A stretch of 64,000 nucleotides of DNA from ZC4RG17 sp036259475 (GCA_036259475.1 DATABS010000094.1:21673-85672), one strand, 5' to 3'; positions 24,547 through 32,758 are shown, numbered from the stretch's first letter. The notes: generated by a model not told the origin, from the sequence alone. Program-made: numbers and translations.

Positions 24547-25952
24547 CGGTCCGAGTCAGAGTGGCTCCCTCGCCGACCGGCAACCTCCACGTCGGAACTG
24601 CTCGGGCCGCCCTGTACAACTGGCTTTACGCCCGTCACACCGGCGGCACGTTCATCGTTCGTGTCGATGACACAGACGTCGCCCGCTCGACTCCTGAGTT
24701 CGAGTCCAACATCCTCGCCAGCCTCCGCTGGCTCGGCCTCGACTGGGACGAGGGGGTGGAGATAGGAGGCTCCCACGGCGACTATCGGCAATCGTCGCGC
24801 TTCGACCGGTACCGCCAGGTCGCCCACCAACTGGTTGCGGAAGGCGCTGCCTATTTCGACGACCGTTCATCCGACGAGCTCGACATCTTGCGCACTCGAG
24901 CGCAGCAGGAAGGCAAGCATCCGGGCCACTACATCCGCCCTCCGGACGAGCCGAGGTCGGAGGGGGTCATCCGATTCGCCGCGAACCAGGCGGTGGAGTT
25001 CCAGGATCTCATCCGCGGCGACATGCGCTTCGACGGCGATTCGATCGACGACTTCGTGATTCTTCGTAGCGACGGCACACCCACCTACCACCTGGCATCC
25101 ACTGTCGACGACGTCGACTACGGCATCACCCACGTGGCCCGGGGCGAGGACCTTCTGTCGTCGACGCCCAAGCACATTCTGATCACGCGGGCAATGAGTG
25201 TAGAACCGCCGGTCTACGCCCACCTGCCACTCCTGTTCGGCGCCGACGGCAAGAAGCTGTCGAAGCGCCACGGTGCCACCGCGGTGGACGAGTTCCGCCA
25301 GATGGGGTTTCTGCCCGACGCCATGGTCAATTACCTGGCACTCCTGGGATGGTCGCCCGGTGACGACCTGACCGTCTTCGACCGTCAACTGGCAGTCGAC
25401 CGTTTCGACCTCTCAGATGTTCAGAAGAACCCGGCAGTGTTCGATCTCGACAAGCTGACCTGGCTCAACGGCGAGTACATCCGGGCGATGGATCCGGCCG
25501 AATTCGCCGCTGAGGTCCGTCCACTGGTCGAGGACGCCGTCGGTTCGCTCACCGACGAGAAGTGGGCCGCCTTCGAAGCGCTGGCTCCACTCGTCCAGGA
25601 GCGGACCAAGCTCCTTCCCGAAGCAGCCGACCAGGCGCGGTTCCTCTACGTCGATGACCTGGAATACGACGAACAGTCCTGGAACAAGGTGATGGACAGG
25701 GAAGGCGTGTCAGAGGTCCTCGACGCATCGCTCGCTGCCCTGACCGCGCTGGACGAGTGGGACACCGAATCGATCGAAGCCACGCTACGCCGGCTTCCAG
25801 ACCGTCTCGAGCGAGGCGCGGGCAAAGTGTTCCAGCCGATCAGGGTGGCGGTGACCGGCTCGTCGGTCAGCCCGCCGCTGTTCGAGTCGGTCGCCGCCCT
25901 GGGACGCAACCCGTCGCTGGAGCGACTCCGGGAGGCTCGCCGTCGCCTCTAG
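24543..25952 (+). CDS. gltX: Glutamyl-tRNA synthetase
   Basis: A 469-aa class I synthetase that charges tRNA-Glu. The ATP-binding HIGH motif appears as HVGT in APSPTGNLHVGTARAALYNW, and the KMSKS motif as KKLSKRHGA. The C-terminal anticodon-binding domain follows. The start overlaps the upstream stop (ATGA). A tRNA-Glu gene lies about 47 bp downstream, so enzyme and substrate RNA are neighbours. Confidence 0.97.
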   Translation: MTVRVRVAPSPTGNLHVGTARAALYNWLYARHTGGTFIVRVDDTDVARSTPEFESNILASLRWLGLDWDEGVEIGGSHGDYRQSSRFDRYRQVAHQLVAEGAAYFDDRSSDELDILRTRAQQEGKHPGHYIRPPDEPRSEGVIRFAANQAVEFQDLIRGDMRFDGDSIDDFVILRSDGTPTYHLASTVDDVDYGITHVARGEDLLSSTPKHILITRAMSVEPPVYAHLPLLFGADGKKLSKRHGATAVDEFRQMGFLPDAMVNYLALLGWSPGDDLTVFDRQLAVDRFDLSDVQKNPAVFDLDKLTWLNGEYIRAMDPAEFAAEVRPLVEDAVGSLTDEKWAAFEALAPLVQERTKLLPEAADQARFLYVDDLEYDEQSWNKVMDREGVSEVLDASLAALTALDEWDTESIEATLRRLPDRLERGAGKVFQPIRVAVTGSSVSPPLFESVAALGRNPSLERLREARRRL

Positions 25953-25998
25953 GCGCCATTGGTGAACCCGACCGGGTGGGATACCATTCGCAAGGCAC

Positions 25999-26071
25999 GG
26001 CCCCGTCGTCCAGCGGTCTAGGACGCCGGCCTTTCAAGCCGGTAACGCGGGTTCGAATCCCGTCGGGGCTA
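25999..26071 (+). tRNA. tRNA-Glu (anticodon TTC)
   Basis: A 73-nt cloverleaf: acceptor GGCCCCG pairs with CGGGGCT (one G-T), anticodon stem CCGGC/GCCGG around loop CTTTCAA with anticodon TTC, T-arm GCGGG-TTCGAAT-CCCGT, discriminator A. No CCA is encoded. It follows gltX. Confidence 0.95.
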
Positions 26072-26083
26072 CACCAATACAGC

Positions 26084-26145
26084 GTGTCGGGACGCCGGGC
26101 TCCATTCATGGCCGGTAACGCGGGTTTCGAATCCCGTCGGGGCTA
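26084..26145 (+). repeat. Mutated tandem copy of the 3' part of tRNA-Glu, copy 1
   Basis: 62 bp matching the tRNA-Glu from GGACGCCGG to the 3' end, but with the anticodon loop replaced by GCTCCATTCATGG and an extra T in the T-loop (GGGTTTCGAA). The 5' acceptor and D-arm are missing, so it cannot fold into a full tRNA. It starts 13 bp after the real tRNA. Confidence 0.85.
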
Positions 26146-26157
26146 CACCAACCCTTC

Positions 26158-26218
26158 GTGTCGGGACGCCGGGCTCCATTCGTGGCCGGTAACGCGGGTT
26201 CGAATCCCGTCGGGGCTA
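26158..26218 (+). repeat. Mutated tandem copy of the 3' part of tRNA-Glu, copy 2
   Basis: 61 bp nearly identical to copy 1, 74 bp downstream of it, again with the altered anticodon region (GCTCCATTCGTGG). A shorter remnant (TTGTCGGGGGCTACC, 26236-26250) follows. Both copies share the flank ACACCAA or CCCCAA seen after the real tRNA. Confidence 0.85.
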
Positions 26219-26321
26219 CCCCAACCTTTCGTATCTTGTCGGGGGCTACCCCTCCGAATGTCCCAAGGCGGATTCGATATCCGAATCGAGGCAGGCCGGT
26301 GATGGCGGGGTCCATCTCGTT

Positions 26322-26576
26322 TTGAGCGGCGAGCTCGGCCTGTCCTCAGTCGATCGGTTGCAGTCGGTGATTCTCAACCATCTCGACGGTGCGGTCTTGG
26401 TGATCGACACGACGGACTTGGCCTTCCTCGACTCCACCGGCCTCGGAATACTCGTCTCTGTTGGCAAGCAACTCGGACCGGACCGGTTCCAGCTGATCCC
26501 CGGCGATGCGACCCTGCGAATCCTCGAGCTGTCTGGCACCAAGGACTATCTTCTTGACTCTGCCGATCACGAGTAA
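26322..26576 (+). CDS. STAS-domain protein (anti-sigma factor antagonist-like), probably frameshifted
   Basis: An 84-aa frame starting at TTG covers most of a STAS domain: LAFLDSTGLGILVSVGKQ holds the Ser/Thr phosphorylation loop of SpoIIAA/RsbV-type antagonists. The expected first strand is in a different frame. An ATG at 26258 encodes MSQGGFDIRIEAGR and stops at about 26300, while the continuing frame reads GDGGVHLVLSGELGL. Joined by a one-base shift near 26295-26300, the two give a normal STAS protein of about 105 aa. So this is either a broken gene, a sequencing error, or a truncated version using TTG. No anti-sigma kinase is nearby. Confidence 0.6.
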   Translation: MSGELGLSSVDRLQSVILNHLDGAVLVIDTTDLAFLDSTGLGILVSVGKQLGPDRFQLIPGDATLRILELSGTKDYLLDSADHE

Positions 26577-26597
26577 CGGTCGAATGTAGACCTGGGC

Positions 26598-27317
26598 CTA
26601 GGAGGCGGCGATCCGCAGCCGTTCCAGGCCGTCGAGAATCAAGTCCAGCCCGAACTCGAACTCCGACTGGTCGTCGCACCAGCCCAGCGTCGCATCGGGA
26701 TCGTCGTGGGCTATCTCGGCCAACATGCCCGTGAGGTTGGGAAATTGGCCTGCCATTTGCTCGAGCATCGCCGCCGTGTCGTCGTCCTCCTCGTCTCCAT
26801 CCCCGCTGCTGTTGGCAGGAACGAAGAGCTCCTGGGTGAACCCGAGGGCGCGGCTTCCGAGGGCGTGCATACCGTGATGAGCCAGGTCGTAGGAGAAACC
26901 ACCCTGGCGGAGCAATCCCAGTACAGAGTCGATGTACGCCATGATCGCCGGGCTGACACTGGTGCGCGATTCGATCACACCGGGTGCCCATGGGTGCCGC
27001 AGCAAAACGGCGCGGGCGGTCAGAATCCTTTGTCTGACAGCATCCTTCCATCCCCCGCTGGGCTGCCTGGCTTCGACTTTCTCCGCCTCGGCGATGATTT
27101 CTTCGACTACGACGTCCACGACGCCATCGAGAATCTCCTCCTTGTTGGCGATGTGGTAGTAGAGCGACATCGCCTCCACGCCGAGCTCGTGGGCCAGCTT
27201 GCGCATCGTGAGTGCCTCGACTCCGTCCCGATCAGCCAGTCTGACGGCGGCCTGGAGAACTCGCTCCTTGCTGAGCGGAGTCCGGGCGGGGGGGCGGTCT
27301 TCGGATCGAGCGGCCAT
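26598..27317 (-). CDS. TetR-family transcriptional regulator
   Basis: A 239-aa regulator. The HTH covers about residues 17-62 (RVLQAAVRLADRDGVEALTM then RKLAHELGVEAMSLYYHIANK). The C-terminal ligand domain is of the TetR_C type, with an acidic DGDEEDDDTAAM insertion around 170-182. It is transcribed divergently from a DUF4389 membrane protein. The intergenic region has a CTTAC-GAC-GTAAG palindrome just after the -10 of that gene, so it probably represses it and perhaps itself. Confidence 0.9.
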   Translation of the reverse strand: MAARSEDRPPARTPLSKERVLQAAVRLADRDGVEALTMRKLAHELGVEAMSLYYHIANKEEILDGVVDVVVEEIIAEAEKVEARQPSGGWKDAVRQRILTARAVLLRHPWAPGVIESRTSVSPAIMAYIDSVLGLLRQGGFSYDLAHHGMHALGSRALGFTQELFVPANSSGDGDEEDDDTAAMLEQMAGQFPNLTGMLAEIAHDDPDATLGWCDDQSEFEFGLDLILDGLERLRIAAS

Positions 27318-27361
27318 ATCACGTGCTTCGTCGGCGTCGACGGTCAGTCTACCGGGGCAGG

Positions 27362-27389
27362 TTGACGACCTTACGTTGTCAGTCTATTC
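27362..27389 (+). promoter_or_regulatory. Sigma70-type promoter for the DUF4389 gene
   Basis: TTGACG and TATTCT are separated by 16 bp, 41 nt before the ATG at 27430, in the divergent region with the TetR gene. Confidence 0.6.
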
Positions 27390-27392
27390 TGT

Positions 27393-27405
27393 CTTACGAC
27401 GTAAG
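27393..27405. promoter_or_regulatory. Probable TetR operator
   Basis: CTTAC-GAC-GTAAG, a 13-bp palindrome 3 bp after the TATTCT box. A second related half-site CTTACGttg lies at 27370-27378, inside the promoter spacer. Confidence 0.6.
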
Positions 27406-27429
27406 TCTCTCTTGAGAAAGATATGGAAC

Positions 27430-28065
27430 ATGGAAAGCCCGCTTTACCCTGCCCGCCTGGACGTCGACTATCCAGCCAGCCTCGATCGAGTGAGCAGCCT
27501 CTTCAGAGTCATCTGGGCGGTTCCCATCCTGGTGATACTCAGCCTCCTGACGGCTACCGGCAACGAGACCGTTGTCACCGAAGCTGGAGAGGAGATCCGC
27601 CGTACCGGTGGGGGCGTAACCGGAGGGCTGTGGGCGGCCACCGTCCTGATGATCGTCTTTCGCCTGCGTTATCCCCGTTGGTGGTTTGACTTCGCCCGGG
27701 AGCTCGCCCGCTTCAGTGCTCGTGTCGGTGCCTACCTGGCTCTTCTCACCGACAGATACCCCTCCACCGTTGACGAGCAGGCGGTGCACCTCGATATCGA
27801 TTATCCAGACGTCGAAGAGGACCTCGACCGGATACTGCCGTTGTTCAAGTGGCTTCTGGCCATACCGCACTACGTCATCCTGGCCTTTCTCTGGTTGGGC
27901 GCCATCGGGGCGGTCTTGATCGCCTGGTTCGCAATCCTGTTCACCGGTCGGTACCCCCGGGGCCTGTTCGACTTCGTCGTCGGCGTGGGCAGATGGACAC
28001 TGCGAGTGCAGGCGTACGCATTTCTCCTGGTGACCGACCGGTACCCGCCGTTCAGCCTCCGGTGA
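27430..28065 (+). CDS. DUF4389-domain membrane protein
   Basis: A 211-aa membrane protein with duplicated DUF4389-like halves: each starts with a YPAxLDVDYP / HLDIDYPDV element and contains FRVIWAVPILVI or FKWLLAIPHYVILA, then a helix and a GRYPRGLFDF / RYPRWWFDF motif. Several membrane helices are predicted. Function of the family is unknown. ATG at 27430 is chosen; an in-frame upstream extension overlaps the operator. It is probably controlled by the divergent TetR. Confidence 0.85.
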   Translation: MESPLYPARLDVDYPASLDRVSSLFRVIWAVPILVILSLLTATGNETVVTEAGEEIRRTGGGVTGGLWAATVLMIVFRLRYPRWWFDFARELARFSARVGAYLALLTDRYPSTVDEQAVHLDIDYPDVEEDLDRILPLFKWLLAIPHYVILAFLWLGAIGAVLIAWFAILFTGRYPRGLFDFVVGVGRWTLRVQAYAFLLVTDRYPPFSLR

Positions 28066-28228
28066 TCTCAGTCGTGTCGTTCCTCGACGACTGAAGAACG
28101 CGTCAAGTCGAACGCCGGCGTCGTGGATGATTGCTGGAGGCGGTCCGGCCACGGGCTCGACGTCGAGTCAGGCTGGAATGACGGGAGAGCGATATTTTCC
28201 TGGGGTCTCTACGATTCCCTCGATTTCC

Positions 28229-28762
28229 ATGGACGAATTCGCTTACTCGACGTTCACCGCCGTTATGGCGTTGGTAGCACTCGGTCTGGCGGTCGTCGCC
28301 GTCGCCGTTCGGGCCACCGCGCCACCCGATACCCGGATTGCCCTGGCCGAGCCCGCCCGGTGGCTGGCATGGATGGTGGCGGCGGCTGCCATGATCGGTT
28401 CGCTCATCTACTCCGAGATCTACCATTTCGAGCCATGTCGGCTGTGCTGGTTCCAACGCATCGCCATGTACCCGATGGCGGCGGTCCTCTTGGTCGGTGC
28501 CATCCGCCGGGACCCTTCCATCCGACTGTACGGGCTGCCACTGTCGGTCATCGGTCTCGCCATCAGCATCTGGCACTACACGATTCAGAACTTCCCCAGT
28601 CTGGAAGGCGGCTCGTGTGACCCAGCCAATCCTTGCTCGGCAAAGCTCGTGGACATGTTCGGGTTCGTGTCGATACCCTTCATGGCCGGGGCAGGATTTC
28701 TGTTAATCACGGTTCTCTTGGCAAGCTTCACCCACCCCACCCAACATGTGAGTCGACAATGA
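28229..28762 (+). CDS. DsbB/BdbC-type disulfide bond formation protein
   Basis: About 177 aa with four hydrophobic helices. The first Cys pair is in EPCRLCWFQRIAMYP (CxxC), typical of DsbB, and the second in GGSCDPANPCSAK. This enzyme passes electrons from exported thiol oxidases to menaquinone or ubiquinone in the membrane. ATG at 28229 places the first helix at the usual position; ATG at 28178 would add 17 residues. Its stop overlaps the ATG of a thioredoxin-like partner (ATGA), so the two form an oxidative folding pair. Confidence 0.88.
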   Translation: MDEFAYSTFTAVMALVALGLAVVAVAVRATAPPDTRIALAEPARWLAWMVAAAAMIGSLIYSEIYHFEPCRLCWFQRIAMYPMAAVLLVGAIRRDPSIRLYGLPLSVIGLAISIWHYTIQNFPSLEGGSCDPANPCSAKLVDMFGFVSIPFMAGAGFLLITVLLASFTHPTQHVSRQ

Positions 28763-29379
28763 ACAACAAGCTGCTTCTCTATATTCTCGGCGGTGTCCTC
28801 GGTCTGGGCCTGGTGATCGCCATCGCCATCTCCGCCGTCAGCGGCGGCTCAGACCCCTCGGAGGCCTTCGGCGAGGTGACGGTCGAGGGAGAGGACCTTC
28901 CCGTCTTTGCCGGTGATGCCGCCTCCGATCTCGCCCCTGGGATGACCGCCCCCACAGTGACCGGCGAGGGTTTCGATGGCAGCCCGGTGACGATCGGCCC
29001 CGACGGCACTCCCAAGGTCGTTCTGTTCCTCGCCCACTGGTGTCCGCATTGCCAGGCCGAGGTTCCGAGGGTGGTGGACTGGCTGGAAGAGGGCAATAAG
29101 CCGGAGAACGTCGATTTCTACGCCGTGTCGACCCTTCAGCAGCGGGTGAGGGGCAACTGGCCGCCGGAGGAGTGGCTGGCAACCGAGGGATGGACGGTTC
29201 CCACCATCCAGGACAACAGCAGCAGTTCCGCCAGTCGGGCTTTCGGCATGGCCGGTACGCCTTTCTGGGTCGTGCTCGACGGCAACAACGAAGTGTTGTT
29301 CCGAGTCTCGGGCGAGATCACCCAGAGCGGGATGGACGTCGTGAACGGCATGTTCCAAACCGCAGCCCAGTCGGCCTGA
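28759..29379 (+). CDS. Membrane-anchored thioredoxin-like (TlpA/DsbE-type) protein
   Basis: A 206-aa protein with an N-terminal membrane anchor (residues about 5-27) and an extracytoplasmic thioredoxin fold. The redox motif is WCPHC within FLAHWCPHCQAEVP, and GTPFWVVLD carries the cis-Pro region. The CPHC motif matches DsbA-type oxidants. With the coupled DsbB-like protein it should introduce disulfides into exported proteins, such as the Cys-paired SLH repeats encoded at 11.4 kb. Confidence 0.9.
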   Translation: MNNKLLLYILGGVLGLGLVIAIAISAVSGGSDPSEAFGEVTVEGEDLPVFAGDAASDLAPGMTAPTVTGEGFDGSPVTIGPDGTPKVVLFLAHWCPHCQAEVPRVVDWLEEGNKPENVDFYAVSTLQQRVRGNWPPEEWLATEGWTVPTIQDNSSSSASRAFGMAGTPFWVVLDGNNEVLFRVSGEITQSGMDVVNGMFQTAAQSA

Positions 29380-29402
29380 CGCCCTGCTGCGTGGGCGGCC
29401 TG

Positions 29403-29843
29403 TCAGTTCTCCAATGCCCGAATCTTGTCGAGGCGCCGGCGGTGGCGTTCCTCGCCCGTGAACTCGGCGGCGATGAACTCCTGAACCACGGCTTCAGCCA
29501 CCTTCACACCGACGACGCGTGAACCGAGACAGAGCACGTTGACATCATCGTGTTCCACCATCTGGCGGGCGGTGTAGGTCTCCTGGGCCACCGCCGCCCG
29601 GATCCCGTTGAACTTGTTGGCGGCAACACATGCTCCTGCGCCGGATCCGCAAACCACGATCCCGCGGTTGGCGCGACCGTCGAGCACTGCCCGGGCGGCC
29701 GAAGCGGCAGAGTCCGGATAGTCCACCGGCTCGGGAGAGTGCGTCCCGAGGTCATAGACCGCGTGACCGGCGTCGGAGAGGAAGCGGGAGAGGTGTTCCT
29801 TGAGGTCGAATCCGGCGTGGTCGGCGGCCAAGGCAATACGCAT
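29403..29843 (-). CDS. rpiB: Ribose-5-phosphate isomerase B
   Basis: A 146-aa RpiB that interconverts ribose-5-phosphate and ribulose-5-phosphate. Start MRIALAADHAGFDLKEHL, the catalytic region GIVVCGSGAGACVAANK and NVLCLGSRVVG are typical, the active-site Cys lying in VVCGSGAG. Single gene, divergent from murA. Confidence 0.95.
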   Translation of the reverse strand: MRIALAADHAGFDLKEHLSRFLSDAGHAVYDLGTHSPEPVDYPDSAASAARAVLDGRANRGIVVCGSGAGACVAANKFNGIRAAVAQETYTARQMVEHDDVNVLCLGSRVVGVKVAEAVVQEFIAAEFTGEERHRRRLDKIRALEN

Positions 29844-29849
29844 CGCCTC

Positions 29850-29855
29850 AGGCTA
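29850..29855 (-). promoter_or_regulatory. Putative -10 box of a leaderless transcript (rpiB)
   Basis: TAGCCT on the minus strand, 6 nt before the rpiB ATG. Confidence 0.5.
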
Positions 29856-29905
29856 ACGGACGCCGAGAGGCGGACAGGTGAGGCGGGGTTCGAACCCGCC
29901 GGGCG

Positions 29906-29911
29906 TACACT
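29906..29911 (+). promoter_or_regulatory. Putative -10 box of murA
   Basis: TACACT, 8 nt before the murA ATG, with no ribosome-binding site between. Confidence 0.4.
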
Positions 29912-29919
29912 GCCGACCA

Positions 29920-31170
29920 ATGGGTCAGATCATCGTCGAGGGCGGGCCCGCCCTCCACGGAACCGTCGGCGTCCTCGGCGCCAAGAACGCCGCCCTCAAG
30001 GAGATGGCTTCGACCCTGTTGGCGCCCGGACGCCACCGTTTGGGCAACGTCCCCGACATCCTCGACGTCCATTTGATGGCCGAGGTGCTGGAGCACGTCG
30101 GCTGTCACGTGCAGCGCTCGGGTCATGATCTGCACATCGTGGTTCCGGATGAGATACGGCCGGAAGCACCGCTCCACCTCGTTCGCCAGATGCGCGCCTC
30201 GATCGTGGTGTTGGGCCCGCTGCTCGCTCGCTGCGGTACCGCCCGGGTCGCCCAGCCGGGAGGCGACGATCTCGGAGCCCGACCGATCGACTTCCATCTG
30301 GAGGGGCTCGAGCGCATGGGAGCGTCGTTCGAACTCGTCCACGGTGAGCTGATCGGAAACGTCTCCGGGTCGCTGACCGGTGCCGACATCGAGCTGCCCT
30401 TCCCCTCGGTGGGAGCGACCGAGAACCTGCTCTTCGCCGCTGTGCTGGCCAAGGGAGAGACGACGATCGTCAACGCGGCCCGCGAGCCCGAGATCCAGGA
30501 CCTGGTCGTCCAGCTCCAGGCGATGGGCGCCGACATCAGTGGAGACGGGGGGGCCATCATGCGCATTTCGGGAGTCGGTGGTCTCGATCCGGCCGAGCAC
30601 CAGGTGGTGCCGGACCGACTGGAGGCCGGTACGTACGCCGTGGCCGGCGCCATCACCGGAGGAGACGTCACGGTCACCGCATGCGTCCCCGAGCATCTGC
30701 GAATGGAACTTAGAAAGCTGGAGGAAGCCGGCGTCGAGGTGGATCGGGGAGACGGCTGGCTCAGGGTCCGCGGCCCCGATCGTCCGGAAGCAGTCGATTT
30801 CGCCACACTGCCGTTCCCCGGCTTCCACACCGACATGCATCCCCAGATGGTGGCGCTCCTCACCATTGCCCACGGGACCTCCGTCATCACCGAAAACATC
30901 TACGACGCCCGCTTTCGCTACATCGGCGAGCTGACCCGGATGGGCGCCGACATCACCACCGAGTGGCAGCATGCGGTCGTCCGCGGGGTGGACCAGCTCT
31001 CCGGGTGTCCCGTGCTCGCCCACGACATCCGCGCCGGGGCGGCCGTCGTCCTTGCCGGGCTTCGGGCGGACGGCAGCACGGTCGTCGACGAGATCCATCA
31101 CATCGACCGCGGCTACGAGGATTTCGTCGGTCGCCTCACGGGGCTCGGGGCGAAGATCCGTCGAACGTGA
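29920..31170 (+). CDS. murA: UDP-N-acetylglucosamine 1-carboxyvinyltransferase with Asp in the Cys115 position
   Basis: A 416-aa MurA that transfers enolpyruvate from PEP to UDP-GlcNAc, the first committed step of peptidoglycan synthesis. The conserved Lys-Asn (residues 22-23 in GAKNAALK) and the RMGADI and FHTDMHPQ regions are present. The catalytic loop reads PGGDDLGARPID, so residue 116 is Asp where E. coli has Cys115. The same Cys-to-Asp change in mycobacterial MurA keeps activity but blocks alkylation by fosfomycin. The downstream SpoIID/LytB gene starts 2 nt after the stop. Confidence 0.95.
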   Translation: MGQIIVEGGPALHGTVGVLGAKNAALKEMASTLLAPGRHRLGNVPDILDVHLMAEVLEHVGCHVQRSGHDLHIVVPDEIRPEAPLHLVRQMRASIVVLGPLLARCGTARVAQPGGDDLGARPIDFHLEGLERMGASFELVHGELIGNVSGSLTGADIELPFPSVGATENLLFAAVLAKGETTIVNAAREPEIQDLVVQLQAMGADISGDGGAIMRISGVGGLDPAEHQVVPDRLEAGTYAVAGAITGGDVTVTACVPEHLRMELRKLEEAGVEVDRGDGWLRVRGPDRPEAVDFATLPFPGFHTDMHPQMVALLTIAHGTSVITENIYDARFRYIGELTRMGADITTEWQHAVVRGVDQLSGCPVLAHDIRAGAAVVLAGLRADGSTVVDEIHHIDRGYEDFVGRLTGLGAKIRRT

Positions 31171-31171
31171 C

Positions 31172-32722
31172 ATGAGCCGGCAGGCGAACGCCCTGCTCGT
31201 GATTCTCACATTCCTGGCGACGGCCGTCCCGGTGTCGGCCCAGGAAGAGACCCCCGCGCCGGAGACGGTCCGGGCGGGGATCGTGGAGGTCACTCCGGTA
31301 GAGGAGGGAGCGGCGGTGGTGGTCAACGGCCGCCGCTACGGAGGGCCGGTGAGGGTCACCGGCCACGGCTCTGGCCTGGCCGTGGTCGAATCCGTGCCGC
31401 TGGGCGGATATCTGGCCGGTATCCAGGAGGTCCCATTTTCATGGGAGCCCGCCGCCCTCGAAGCCCAGGTGATCGCAGCCCGCACCTATCTGGCATGGAC
31501 ACTGGCGCGCGGGCGTACCGAGTCGGGGCGGGCATACGATTACGACATCTGCGCCACCGACGCGTGCCAGGTCTACGCCGGTCTCGAGCCGGCGGCCGGA
31601 CCTGGCGGCGAAGATTGGTTGCGGGCCGTGGCTGCCACCGATTCCCAGATCTTGCTGTACGAGGGTGAGCCGGCCCAGACGTACTACTCCTCTACCAGCG
31701 GGGGGAGGACCCGTACCGTGTCGGACGTGTGGCCTGAAGTCGACTTGCCGTATCTGAAGGCCGTGGAGTCCCCGGGTGAAGAGTCTCCCTTCGCCGAGTG
31801 GTCGTGGAGACTTCCGGCCCGGCACATGGATGAACTCGTGGCCGAGGCCGGACTCTCGACGGGGGATCTCGTCGACATCTCTACGACTGTGCGGGACGAC
31901 GGCGAAGGTCCCTGGACGGTCACGGTCGACTCGACCGGCGGTGCGGAGACAATCGACACATGGCAGTTGCGCGGCATGCTCAACGCAGCCGGACCCTCAG
32001 CCCATCCCCAGCACCTCCCGGCGGTGCGGCCCGACGGGCCTCGCTACCCCCAGACCATCCTGTCGCCGACTTTCACCATCGATGCGATTCACCTTCCGCT
32101 CGCCGGTCCACCAGGCCGCCTCACCATCTACCAGGTCAACGGCCGAGGATGGGGGCACCTGGTGGGAATGAGCCAGTACGGTGCGCAGGCCATGGCGGAA
32201 CGGGGCGCATCGGCCGCCGAGATCCTGGAGCACTACTACGCGGGGCTCACGCCGACCGAGGCGCCCGCCTTCGTTCCAGAGACGGTCGAGGTGGCTCTGA
32301 TGCTGGGGGCGGCGGAGTTCGACCTGGAGGTGACCGGGGCGGTTTCGGTGGAGATCGATGGTCGTGAGGTGGCGGCCGAGGAACTGGGAAGCTGGTCGAT
32401 GGTGGCCGATCGGGGATCGATCGAGGTGACGTCGCCCGTCGGGCTCGGGCTTCCGCCCACGTTGCGGCCCGGGACCATCGCGTTGGAGCGGGGGCGCCTG
32501 GTGTTCCGTCCCGAGCTGACAGCCGCCGCCGAAGTGCGCTGGCGGTTCAGCGTCGGAGGCGAGGAGAAGGCGTCGTTCGGGCCCGAGCCGCTGGACGCAG
32601 GTTTCTTTTCCATCCCGGTCCCCCTCCACGACTCCTTCATGCTGGAGATCGAGGCCAGCAACGCCCACGGTTCGGATTCTGTCGAGCTCGCCGGTGCCGG
32701 AGCCGCCCCGCATCCCGGTTAG
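31172..32722 (+). CDS. Exported SpoIID/LytB-domain protein
   Basis: A 516-aa secreted protein. Residues 1-24 are a signal peptide. The SpoIID/LytB domain spans about 70-370, with VPLGGYLAGIQEVPFSWEP, LEAQVIAARTYL, YSSTSGGRTRTVSDVW and the C-terminal GRGWGHLVGMSQYGAQ motif. SpoIID proteins are lytic transglycosylases acting on denuded peptidoglycan; LytB proteins modify amidase action. The final 130 residues look like a beta-rich wall-binding or adhesion domain. Operon position directly after murA fits a role in wall remodelling. Confidence 0.9.
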   Translation: MSRQANALLVILTFLATAVPVSAQEETPAPETVRAGIVEVTPVEEGAAVVVNGRRYGGPVRVTGHGSGLAVVESVPLGGYLAGIQEVPFSWEPAALEAQVIAARTYLAWTLARGRTESGRAYDYDICATDACQVYAGLEPAAGPGGEDWLRAVAATDSQILLYEGEPAQTYYSSTSGGRTRTVSDVWPEVDLPYLKAVESPGEESPFAEWSWRLPARHMDELVAEAGLSTGDLVDISTTVRDDGEGPWTVTVDSTGGAETIDTWQLRGMLNAAGPSAHPQHLPAVRPDGPRYPQTILSPTFTIDAIHLPLAGPPGRLTIYQVNGRGWGHLVGMSQYGAQAMAERGASAAEILEHYYAGLTPTEAPAFVPETVEVALMLGAAEFDLEVTGAVSVEIDGREVAAEELGSWSMVADRGSIEVTSPVGLGLPPTLRPGTIALERGRLVFRPELTAAAEVRWRFSVGGEEKASFGPEPLDAGFFSIPVPLHDSFMLEIEASNAHGSDSVELAGAGAAPHPG

Positions 32723-32758
32723 CCTGGATGGAACAGGATCGCTGCCGATGATGTTGAT

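Noticed and set aside
26084..26218. Two extra functional tRNA genes
   Set aside because: They keep only the anticodon-stem-to-3' part; there is no 5' acceptor strand or D-arm, the anticodon loop is replaced, and one T-loop has an extra base.
29882..29900. tRNA-like T-arm (GGCGGG-GTTCGAA-CCCGCC) before murA
   Set aside because: A perfect 6-bp hairpin that also reads as a T-arm on the minus strand, but no acceptor, D-arm or anticodon arm can be built around it. Too little to call a tRNA remnant or a regulator.
29848..31326. Minus-strand open frame of 492 codons opposite murA
   Set aside because: Covers murA in antisense and has no domain features; murA itself is unambiguous.
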